From NCBI GenBank assembly GCA_023139255.1, contig JAGLNY010000168.1:1-7812 (forward strand): a stretch of DNA of 7,812 nucleotides, given 5' to 3'. The notes beneath the pieces are model-generated. The model saw nothing but the letters and a program-made list of their open reading frames with translations. It had not been told where the DNA came from and did no database searches. The stretch's first letter is position 1. Each line of letters opens with the position of its first letter. The position numbers and the translations under genes were made by a program. Source of the DNA: Spirochaetales bacterium. GTDB lineage: Bacteria > Spirochaetota > Spirochaetia > JABMQR01. Shown here piece by piece: positions 1 to 6,091 of this stretch.

Positions 1-1
1 A

Positions 2-1447
2 TCTGTTGAATCTGAAGAAGCTGAACTAGATAATATTGATAGAACCCAGTATCCTCATGGAGGTGCATTAACAGACTTATCCGTTTACATCAAAGAGACA
101 ATACCTCAGCAGGTTTCCTCCAATGAGGTTCAGGTGCCTTTTTATCGCTCCTATGATGTGGGTGTAAAGTTCAATGTGAGTAACAAACATTTTGAAACTG
201 CAGGATACATTGAGAGAATGTATTTAATGGCAGATTTACCACTTAGTATTCATTTATTGGACAATAATAATAACCCGGTCTCAGATAAAAATGGAGATGA
301 ACTTATACTGGATAATCCATGGGGGAAAAATATTGAAACCAATCTTACCCGTGAAGAAAAACAATGGGGTAGAATCTTGAACTCTAATTGTGAATATGAA
401 ATTATTTTAGAGGAAGAGCAATACGCTGAGGAACTATTAGCCAAGTCAAAAGAACTGGTTCTTGGGGCAAAAACGCTTTATAAAGCGAGGGTCATGGCCG
501 GTAACTTATACACAGTTTATGAATTCAGTTTTATCACTTCGCAGTTTTCCAGTTTTATTCACCATATACATTCTTTTTCTAATAAATTATGGGATTTTCA
601 TAAACTGGAAAACAATTCGGCGATAGATACGACAGGACTGAATGGCAGCATAGGGAATAAGGATTTCGAGGAACTAAATCTTATATTTGGGTTAGGTATT
701 CGTGATTATCCTGATGATTTTGAGATACTTTTACTCAATGATGAAAATAATACTTATGGACTGCTTCTTGAAAGCCCTGAACCAATTGACTGGAATAGAG
801 TGACAACTGAATTTTTTCATAAAGGATCAGATGAAGAAATTACCGAGTGTTTATCTGATGTAAAATTAATAGATGCACAATTACAGGGCAGTGAATCTGA
901 AAACTTTAACAATGAATATATTGATATTCTTATAAAAGAAAAAAATGATTTATCAGGTTGTACCGTCTTATGTAAAAAAACTGATGAACAGGATTTCTCT
1001 ATTTATTATACTTTTGGCGAAAATGAGATATTTCAGACAGGTGCAATCATTAGAATCCATTCCGGAAAAGAATCTGAATATGAAAGTAGTGAAATTGAAC
1101 ATCTATTTAAAACAGATCCTGAAGGAGTCGCTAAATCTGTCTTTGATGCTGATATAGTGGCTATCAAGATAAATGACAAATCGGGGATTCTATTACATGA
1201 ACATAGTTTTATGAAATATTCGATAGCTGAAAGAATTAATAAAAACCGATATTCTATAGTCCATAATCAGGATTATACAAAGTCATTGTTATTTATAGAA
1301 GATAACAATAATTTATATTCATCATTTGAGGAAGGGCGGTATAAATTATCATTTATATTTAAAAGGAAAATGACTGGAGCTATGGAATTAAAACGTCTTG
1401 GATCTTCTTTGCATCCGGAAAAGACTTATATTGAATTTGAAATCTAA
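2..1447 (+). CDS. 3' part of a large protein of unknown function, possibly linked to a contractile injection system; lamin-tail-like C-terminus
   Basis: The frame is open from base 2 to a stop at 1447, giving 481 residues, so the true start lies upstream of the window; the GTG at 134 is only an internal codon. The N-terminal part holds the block DRTQYPHGG (about 38-64), a segment ending in KETIPQQ, then FYRSYDVGVKF. From memory, similar blocks occur in very large uncharacterised proteins encoded near extracellular contractile injection (phage-tail-like) systems, but no tail gene is visible here to confirm this. The part at about 944-1210 (pattern IYYTF, then GAIIRIHSG, then a late AIKINDKSG strand) resembles the lamin-tail beta fold. 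The chain is acidic, rich in Asn, Glu and Ser, and has no membrane segment. The coding frame is certain; the family is a weak call and no function can be assigned. Confidence 0.6.
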   Translation, partial: SVESEEAELDNIDRTQYPHGGALTDLSVYIKETIPQQVSSNEVQVPFYRSYDVGVKFNVSNKHFETAGYIERMYLMADLPLSIHLLDNNNNPVSDKNGDELILDNPWGKNIETNLTREEKQWGRILNSNCEYEIILEEEQYAEELLAKSKELVLGAKTLYKARVMAGNLYTVYEFSFITSQFSSFIHHIHSFSNKLWDFHKLENNSAIDTTGLNGSIGNKDFEELNLIFGLGIRDYPDDFEILLLNDENNTYGLLLESPEPIDWNRVTTEFFHKGSDEEITECLSDVKLIDAQLQGSESENFNNEYIDILIKEKNDLSGCTVLCKKTDEQDFSIYYTFGENEIFQTGAIIRIHSGKESEYESSEIEHLFKTDPEGVAKSVFDADIVAIKINDKSGILLHEHSFMKYSIAERINKNRYSIVHNQDYTKSLLFIEDNNNLYSSFEEGRYKLSFIFKRKMTGAMELKRLGSSLHPEKTYIEFEI

Positions 1448-1744
1448 ATGCTAAACTACTACAGTATGAAGATACTTTTATGATATAAGCTTTTGGATAT
1501 TTGGACAATTCTGCTCATATACTCGTCTAAAATAGGACAATACAAATTTCTGCTATACAAGTCTATATGTGCTGCCAAGGGAGGGACAAAAGACTGTAGA
1601 ATTTTTATTGAGAATTTGCAGAACATATGAATATTTCAAATAAAATTGGGTTTCGTGTTGTATATAATAATTAAAATAGCTTAAGGATAAACTTGGAATT
1701 CAAGTGCTCTGTATTACTGAGAGTTACACACGAGTCCGACAATT
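1448..1744. other. Intergenic stretch without a recognisable gene
   Basis: No frame on either strand stays open over a useful length and no RNA gene is recognised. The stretch is AT-rich and broken by stops. It contains an imperfect direct repeat: a GGACAAT start followed by TCTGCT, ATAC and GTCTA blocks at about 1503-1530, and again with a small insertion at about 1535-1566. A short open patch at 1689-1757 reads GIQVLCITESYT, faintly like the GI-V-ESYTS block of TnpB proteins, but it is too short to call. No clear terminator follows the gene ending at 1447. Confidence 0.4.
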
Positions 1745-1900
1745 ATGGTATCTTTAACGAACGGCATTCAGGGATTCGCATCAACCCAACGAATTGCTAT
1801 AAATCTTGATGACGGAATAAAAGAAAATTATCAGAAGTACGGTTCTGCTCTCACATGTAAAATTGCACCTGCATGTTACCTTTCAAGCATTTTTCGATGA
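1745..1900 (+). pseudogene. Relic resembling the C-terminus of a DNA adenine methyltransferase
   Basis: A 51-residue open frame contains INLDDGIKENYQKYGSAL. The pattern LDDG-(I/V)-K-x-NY-x-K(F/Y) is known from the C-terminal end of some large DNA methyltransferases, including PglX/BrxX-type enzymes of BREX systems, where it follows the target-recognition region. No methyltransferase core (cofactor loop or NPPY) is present in the window, so at most the last 5 percent of such a gene survives. The similarity stops at about 1857, after which the frame runs into unrelated sequence and a TGA. No ribosome site is evident before the ATG, so translation is doubtful. The assignment rests on one motif and is tentative. 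Confidence 0.3.
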
Positions 1901-2099
1901 TACCAATTCAGATCCTAATGAGTGAGAAACAGATCAGGAAAAAGAGGCTAATACACTGGCAAAGGATTTTCTGATACTGCGAAGAGTGGTTGAGGCCAGT
2001 GACAAAGAATCTGCATTTGCATGGACAACCGAACAAGTCTTGAGCGTAGATAAACGGAAAACAGTAAAATTATTAAAGGAAATTGTTGATTTTCGATAA
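1857..2099 (+). pseudogene. Degraded ImmA/IrrE-type metallopeptidase (HigA2-like antitoxin) relic
   Basis: In one frame the sequence reads FDDTNSDPNE, an in-frame TGA at 1923-1925, then ETDQEKEANTLAKDFLI. The run EKEAN-x-x-A-x-D-FLI is the familiar block after the zinc-binding helix of ImmA/IrrE-family peptidases, where EAN supplies the third ligand and the acidic DD-N-S-D-P segment commonly precedes it. These domains are often fused behind a helix-turn-helix in HigA-type antitoxins. The HExxH helix is not recognisable; SHVKLHLH sits roughly where it should be. The 38 residues after FLI (VVEASDKESAFAW and on) match nothing I recognise. With a stop inside and no N-terminus it cannot make an active protein. 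The end overlaps the converging ATPase gene by 27 bases. Confidence 0.4.
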
Positions 2100-3377
2100 T
2101 GCATAAAGAGGTATATTTAGAGAATTGATATCCTTTTTTAAATTCAGCAGACTACTGCGTATCAAAAGCGCAGGTTTATACTTTTCATTATATGATTGTA
2201 AGCTTTTACTTTTCAAGTTTATACCAGCTTTGATTTCAAGAGGATAAATATTTGGATAACACTCGAAGAGAAAATCAACTTCTGCTTTACCCTGATAATT
2301 CGTCCAGTAAAAAAGATCTTCTATACCGATTGCCCGAAGCTCCTGAGCCGCGAAATTTTCTACAAGCGCACCATTAAATTCAACAAATAATTTATTTTTC
2401 TCAAGTATAATCTGCGGAGGTAGATTGCTTGCTGCCCCAAGGAGACCTGTATCAAGATAATACACCTTAAAGGCATTTTCCTTATAATGTTTTAAAGGGA
2501 ATTGGGGTTTATTGATATTATGACTGTAGTATATGAGACCTGCAGATTTTAACCATTCAAGTGAATATTCATAGTCTCTTCCCCTGGCTCCGTCTTTTAG
2601 CTTCGAAAAAATAAATTTTTTATTCTCTTTCCCTAAATATTTTGGAATACTTTCCCAAACAAGATTAATACGGGGAATATCAATAGCATTTGCATGTTTT
2701 ACGAAATCATAGGAGTATGTCTTAAGAATTTCCCTTTGCCTTTCACGAACGTCATTAAACTGCTTTGTCTGTATATAGGTCTCAACCGATTCCGGCATTC
2801 CACCAATGATGTAATACAGTTTTAATAAATCAACCATTTTCTCATGAAAGGGTAATAATATCTCGGATTTTACATGGAGAGAATTAATTAATTCAACATA
2901 ATTATGATAATCAAGTGCTTCAATAAACTCCAAAAATGTAAGGGGAAACATCTCCAGCAGGTTCACCTGCCCAACCGGGAATGCTGCATTTGATGAAAGA
3001 ACTATACCCAATAGAGAACCAGCTGCAATAATGTTATATTCAGGGCATTTTTCATGAAAATACTTTAAAGAATTCAGTGCAAACCCGGAAGCCTGGATCT
3101 CATCCAAAATGATTAGAGTATCCTCCGGTTTGATTTTTATATTTTTATAGATTTCCAATGAATTAATAATATCGATCGGGTTCAGGGTTTGGTTAAAAAA
3201 TGAGTGCAGTAATGGATCTTCCTCAAAATTCAGATACAGTACTTGTCTGTATTCACTTTTACCAAATTCTTTAATTACATAGGTTTTTCCCACCTGTCGT
3301 GCACCCTGCATCAAAAGTGGTTTTCTATTTGCAGATTTTTTCCAGGATATAAGTTTTTTGTAGATATGCCTCTTCAT
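2073..3377 (-). CDS. AAA ATPase with C-terminal DUF4143 domain
   Basis: This 434-residue protein is full length for the AAA_14/DUF4143 family of soluble P-loop ATPases, which are widespread, often horizontally moved, and of mostly unknown function. Visible parts: a basic N-terminal helix; Walker A GARQVGKT at residues 25-32; Walker B LIILDE at 88-93; a sensor-like AAGS at 118-121; and the family block IGGMPE at 191-196. The C-terminal DUF4143 domain has a fold related to restriction endonucleases, with E340, D368 and E381-x-K383 (in EVDF and LEIKAG) placed like a PD-(D/E)XK site. Whether it cuts nucleic acid is not known. The ATG start is the family's usual one (MKRHIYKKL); a later start would approach Walker A. 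It stands alone, flanked on both sides by antitoxin-like relics. Confidence 0.9.
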   Translation of the reverse strand: MKRHIYKKLISWKKSANRKPLLMQGARQVGKTYVIKEFGKSEYRQVLYLNFEEDPLLHSFFNQTLNPIDIINSLEIYKNIKIKPEDTLIILDEIQASGFALNSLKYFHEKCPEYNIIAAGSLLGIVLSSNAAFPVGQVNLLEMFPLTFLEFIEALDYHNYVELINSLHVKSEILLPFHEKMVDLLKLYYIIGGMPESVETYIQTKQFNDVRERQREILKTYSYDFVKHANAIDIPRINLVWESIPKYLGKENKKFIFSKLKDGARGRDYEYSLEWLKSAGLIYYSHNINKPQFPLKHYKENAFKVYYLDTGLLGAASNLPPQIILEKNKLFVEFNGALVENFAAQELRAIGIEDLFYWTNYQGKAEVDFLFECYPNIYPLEIKAGINLKSKSLQSYNEKYKPALLIRSSLLNLKKDINSLNIPLYALSKINNFL

Positions 3378-3383
3378 ACCACT

Positions 3384-3412
3384 ATAATGGCATGCTTTCG
3401 TGAGTTTGTCAA
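3384..3412 (-). promoter_or_regulatory. Candidate promoter of the AAA ATPase gene, implying a leaderless transcript
   Basis: Read on the minus strand, a perfect TTGACA (3412-3407) is followed after 17 bases by CATTAT (3389-3384), a 4 of 6 match to the -10 consensus. Transcription would begin at about 3377, the A of the start codon. No Shine-Dalgarno sequence is seen before that ATG, which agrees with a leaderless mRNA. Inferred from sequence only; a lineage with other promoter consensus would weaken it. Confidence 0.4.
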
Positions 3413-3423
3413 AATTACACTAA

Positions 3424-3570
3424 TTATTTCTCCAGATATGGCGAAATTACGTTCCTATTATAACCAAATATGGTCATTTTCAGTTTCCGAAACACCAAAG
3501 AATTAATTTCGTAAGACTTTGTTCGTTACGTATGTATGATCCAAAAAGACCAAGTTTAAGAACCCATGAG
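3424..3570 (-). pseudogene. Frameshifted relic of an MNT-type minimal nucleotidyltransferase (antitoxin-like)
   Basis: On the minus strand, bases 3570-3508 read VLKLGLFGSYIRNEQS. This matches the opening of the MNT nucleotidyltransferase domain, whose active site begins with GS in LFGSYARGE and continues about ten residues later with S-D-I-D-L-L-V. Here the frame is lost just after NEQS. In the next frame the sequence continues INSLVFRKLKMTIFGYN and then VISPYLEK before a stop at 3426-3424; these look like worn versions of IDLLVEF and of the C-terminal LSPYI block. The catalytic DxD is gone. MNT proteins usually act as antitoxins with HEPN partners; no HEPN gene is in the window. The N-terminal helix is missing, cut where the HigA-like relic begins. 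The GS block is the strongest evidence. Confidence 0.5.
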
Positions 3571-3646
3571 AGTTTCAAAGATAACAAATGGAACAAGAAA
3601 GATCTCTGCAGATACTGCAATAAGACTTTCCGGGTATTTTGGATGA
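3566..3646 (+). pseudogene. higA: Fragment of a HigA-type helix-turn-helix antitoxin
   Basis: A 26-codon frame from the ATG at 3566 to a TGA at 3644 reads VSKITNGTRKISADTAIRLS and then GYFG. It lines up without gaps on the second half of the HigA/VapI helix-turn-helix (consensus RI-x-EI-x-NGKR-x-I-(T/S)ADTALRL-x-RYFG), which binds the operator of higBA toxin-antitoxin operons. The first helices (HPGE to LGVP) and the part after RYFG (TSPEFWLNLQ) are missing. In the next frame, directly after the break, FWMMQ occurs, which could be what is left of FW-x-x-LQ after a short deletion between TTTTGG copies. No HigB toxin is seen. It cannot form a working repressor at this length. Confidence 0.6.
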
Positions 3647-3728
3647 TGCAGCCGAACGATCCGGCGTTCTGCAAACGGGGGTTCTTTTTTTTACAAAATG
3701 TGATTCACTTTATGCAGAGATTAAAATT

Positions 3729-4070
3729 ATGATTACTAACAAAAAAAGAAAAAACAAACTAACTTCTAAAGAAAACTCTACGGCACACCCGGTGGCAGGC
3801 TGGATAAAACTACTTCCCGGATTGCTGCTCGCAATAGGTGTAATGCTGAGCGCACTCCTTATCCCGGAAATACTCGGAAAGATTCTTCCGTTCGAAAAAA
3901 ATCCGGTAAGCCCGATATTAGTAACCATTATCATCGGATTGCTCATAAGAAACCTGATCAACTTACCGGAAATAGTGGAACCCTTACTGGTCGGATTAGC
4001 CGCCGCTCTCTCCTTAGGGCTTATCAGTTTTATACTCGTGAATGTGTTTCATTCCCGCATAATGTTTTAG
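3729..4070 (+). CDS. Internally deleted YeiH-family (UPF0324) membrane protein, probable pseudogene or mini-protein
   Basis: The start chosen is the ATG at 3729, with a modest AGAG ribosome site 9 bases before it; the frame stays open further upstream but matches nothing. The 113-residue product has a basic, soluble N-terminus (1-25) and three membrane segments at about 27-48, 60-80 and 86-107. Residues 27-80 (LLPGLLLAIG, then PVSPILVTIIIGLLIRN) resemble the start of YeiH-type transporters, a family of about 330-350 residues and ten or so membrane spans annotated as putative sulfate exporters. Residues 84-107 (EPLLVGLAAALSLGLISF) resemble the end of the same family (KPLL-x-GL-x-AL). The 200 or more middle residues are absent, with the join near 80-84, yet the frame is intact. 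Transport is unlikely. A genuine small membrane protein cannot be excluded. Confidence 0.5.
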   Translation: MITNKKRKNKLTSKENSTAHPVAGWIKLLPGLLLAIGVMLSALLIPEILGKILPFEKNPVSPILVTIIIGLLIRNLINLPEIVEPLLVGLAAALSLGLISFILVNVFHSRIMF

Positions 4071-4110
4071 AAACAGGATTGCAGGGAAAAAATACAGTTA
4101 GCGTACATTT

Positions 4111-5223
4111 CTACATGTTCATCTCATATATACGGTACTCTTTTGTATGGACCAGGTTCAGCTTCTCAAGTGCATTGCGGATCTTCCAGTTGTCTTCCAG
4201 AATATAGTTGGCTTCAAGATGAACCTGTTTTTTAATAAGTGCAACGTATAAGTGTTTATACAGAAGGACATCCAGTCCAATGCCATGATATTGCGGCAGA
4301 ACTCCCAATGCGAACAGACGATATCTTTGAAGATGTTTTTTCCCAAGGAGAAGGTGTAAAAAACCCGTGGGAAACAATTTTCCTTTTATAGAGTGTATTA
4401 TTGGGTTAGGATCAGGAAACCCGAGAGCGAATCCGACAGGAATTCCCTTATCCTGTACAAACCATATTGCATCCGGATCAAGTATTGGTTTTAACCTGCG
4501 TATCATATCCTTCATCACAAATTTGTCCACTGGAACATATCCCCAATTATTCTTCAACGCGATGTTGGTGATATTCCAGATGTGTTCAGCATCAACCATA
4601 AGGTTTTTTCTATCGATTTTTCTTACAGACAGTTCCGGATGACTTTCCAACAGCCGCAGCGTAAACCGTTCAATTCGCTCCGGTATCTGATAACCGGTCT
4701 TGATATCTGCTTCATACGCATACAAGTCCTTAACTTTTTCAAGACCAAATCGCTCCATAAAATCATGGTAATAGGGCGGGTTGTAGGATGCCATAAGGAC
4801 AGGCATTGACTCAAACTCTTTCAGGAGGAATCCCCAACTCTCGGCTATTGGGTGGATAGGACCCCGCATTGAAGTCATTCCCCGTTCCTGCAGCCATTGA
4901 ACGGATGTTGAAAGCAGCAAATTGGCAGCCTCCCGATTGTCGACGCATTCAAAAGCACCGAAAAATCCTACAGCTGATTTATAATAGAGGTTGAAGCTTG
5001 CATCGATATAGACGAGAGATCTGCCAAAGAGCGCTCCCTGATCATAGACTAATAATAGAGTGTAATCATTATCCTTGAGCATCACATTGGATTTCCCATC
5101 ATAAGCATGCCGCTCTTCTCCCCACATAGGGGGTACCCAATAGGGATTATTCCTGTAGAGAGTACGGGGAAAGTTGACAAACGCTTTCATGGTTTTTCGA
5201 TTTGTTACAGGAATTATTTCCAT
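4111..5223 (-). CDS. GNAT-superfamily acyltransferase-like protein
   Basis: A 370-residue cytosolic protein of a conserved but uncharacterised family with a GNAT fold. The N-terminal half carries family blocks: FPRTLYRNNPYWVPP (18-32), VGFFGAFEC (85-93), the MRGPIHP turn (119-125), and YNPPYY (147-152) followed by an MERFGLEKVKDLYAY stretch. The C-terminal half has the acyl-CoA binding pattern, LGVLPQYHGIGLD (306-318), where Q311-x-x-G-x-G is the pyrophosphate-binding loop, then ILEDN (341-345) and the terminal YRIYE (363-367). Length and both ends fit the family, so it looks intact. The substrate is unknown. It is divergent from the DUF47-Pit operon and convergent with the YeiH-like remnant. 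No Shine-Dalgarno sequence precedes the ATG; a TATAGT box lies 5 bases before it. Confidence 0.8.
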   Translation of the reverse strand: MEIIPVTNRKTMKAFVNFPRTLYRNNPYWVPPMWGEERHAYDGKSNVMLKDNDYTLLLVYDQGALFGRSLVYIDASFNLYYKSAVGFFGAFECVDNREAANLLLSTSVQWLQERGMTSMRGPIHPIAESWGFLLKEFESMPVLMASYNPPYYHDFMERFGLEKVKDLYAYEADIKTGYQIPERIERFTLRLLESHPELSVRKIDRKNLMVDAEHIWNITNIALKNNWGYVPVDKFVMKDMIRRLKPILDPDAIWFVQDKGIPVGFALGFPDPNPIIHSIKGKLFPTGFLHLLLGKKHLQRYRLFALGVLPQYHGIGLDVLLYKHLYVALIKKQVHLEANYILEDNWKIRNALEKLNLVHTKEYRIYEMNM

Positions 5224-5284
5224 AGATCACTATAGCACGATATGTTCAAACTCCCTGCAGTTTATATCTCAATAAAACTCTGGT

Positions 5285-5300
5285 ATAATCAATTGATTAT
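5285..5300. promoter_or_regulatory. Perfect 16-base palindrome in the divergent intergenic region
   Basis: ATAATCAATTGATTAT is an uninterrupted palindrome with 8-base half-sites. It lies between the divergent GNAT gene (start 5223) and the DUF47-Pit operon (start 5426). It contains a TATAAT at its left edge (5284-5289, plus strand). An uninterrupted palindrome of this length fits an operator for a dimeric repressor or activator serving one or both genes. The regulator is unknown. Confidence 0.4.
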
Positions 5301-5360
5301 GTAGGATTATTTGTGTTATAGACAGTTTTGCAGATTTCTGTAATACTGCTTGGAGCAATA

Positions 5361-5399
5361 ATTTCTAAAGGATAGAAATCCCTTGGATTTCACTATAAT
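5361..5399 (+). promoter_or_regulatory. Candidate promoter of the DUF47-Pit operon with two overlapping inverted repeats
   Basis: A perfect TATAAT at 5394-5399 is a likely -10 box, 27 bases before the ATG at 5426; no good -35 box is seen at the usual spacing. The place of the -35 is taken by two overlapping perfect inverted repeats: ATTTCTAaaggaTAGAAAT (5361-5379) and GAAATCCcttGGATTTC (5375-5391). They share GAAATC, so the two hairpins exclude each other if single-stranded. A protein operator with three half-sites, activating a promoter with a poor -35, is the simplest reading. The sites do not resemble the enterobacterial Pho box. Confidence 0.45.
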
Positions 5400-5425
5400 A
5401 AAATTCCGGAGAGGTGCGTGCCGAT

Positions 5426-6076
5426 ATGAGTCTATTTTTTAACAGAGTTACCATGCTGGAAGGGGAGATTGAGGCAATGCTTGATGATATTGCCAAAGCG
5501 GCCCTTGTTTTTCATGCTGCAATTAAAGAGTACCTTGCCGGGGATCTGGACAAATTTTGTGAACGACTCAAGCGGATTGATAAACTTGAATCCGGGGTTG
5601 ACAGTAAGCGGCGTGAAATACGGTATAAACTTTATACAAAGATGCTGATTCCCGAGTCCAGGGGGGATGTGCTCAGCCTGATCGAGAATATCGATAATGT
5701 TATTGATCTCACCAAGGAGGTGCTTACCCAGATTGATATCGAGCAACCCGTTGTTCCCGAACATCTGACCGCTGATTACCTCAATCTGGCAGAAGCCTCC
5801 ATGAATGCTATGGATTACACAGTTATGGCAGCCCGGGCGTTCTTTAAGAATATTCACCTTATAAATGATTATATAAATAAAACTTATTTCTATGAGCACG
5901 AGGCTGATGTCCTTGAGGCCAGAATCAAGAGAATATTATTTTCCCTGGATGACCCTAAGGAGCTGGCAGAGAAGATGCAGCTCCGGGATTTTGCTGTACA
6001 TATAGCTGCTGTGTCGGATGAAGCTGAATCGGTCTGTGAACGGCTGTCAGTCGCTGCGATTAAGCGTACAATTTAG
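5426..6076 (+). CDS. DUF47 (PhoU-like) family protein, partner of the Pit permease
   Basis: A 216-residue all-helical protein of the DUF47/TIGR00153 family, distantly related to PhoU and usually encoded with Pit-type phosphate permeases, whose activity it is thought to control. PhoU-like acidic pairs that bind metal clusters are visible: E55-x3-D59, D90-x3-D94, E157-x3-D161 and the D198-EAESVCE stretch, repeated in the two halves as expected of two three-helix bundles. The block LIPESRGDVL (74-83) followed by IENIDNVID is the family signature. I prefer the ATG at 5426; the in-frame GTG at 5414 overlaps the GGAGAGG ribosome site (5408-5414), which serves the ATG with a slightly long spacing. 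Fifteen bases separate its stop from the Pit start, so the two are surely co-transcribed. Confidence 0.92.
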   Translation: MSLFFNRVTMLEGEIEAMLDDIAKAALVFHAAIKEYLAGDLDKFCERLKRIDKLESGVDSKRREIRYKLYTKMLIPESRGDVLSLIENIDNVIDLTKEVLTQIDIEQPVVPEHLTADYLNLAEASMNAMDYTVMAARAFFKNIHLINDYINKTYFYEHEADVLEARIKRILFSLDDPKELAEKMQLRDFAVHIAAVSDEAESVCERLSVAAIKRTI

Positions 6077-6091
6077 GGAAGGGCTGCACCA

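Noticed and set aside
1503..1566. Imperfect direct repeat beginning with GGACAAT
   Set aside because: The two copies differ by insertions and several bases and there are only two units; chance similarity in AT-rich DNA is likely.
1689..1757. GIQVLCITESYT, resembling a TnpB transposase block
   Set aside because: Only about a dozen residues fit, no zinc finger or catalytic motif follows, and the frame ends at once. Too short to call a transposon relic.
3654..3692. Possible terminator: a GAAC/GTTC pair followed by eight T residues
   Set aside because: The stem next to the T run is only four bases with a long loop; the better five-base stem (GAACG/CGTTC) is separated from the T run by about 15 bases.
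3532..3732. Plus-strand 66-codon frame with a CRYC motif suggesting a zinc finger
   Set aside because: It runs through the HigA-like and MNT-like relics in a different frame, has a single CxxC, and does not resemble a family.
5432..5899. A 155-codon open frame on the minus strand inside the DUF47 gene
   Set aside because: It lies wholly antisense to a clear DUF47 protein, shows no recognisable domain and has no ribosome site; it is a shadow frame.
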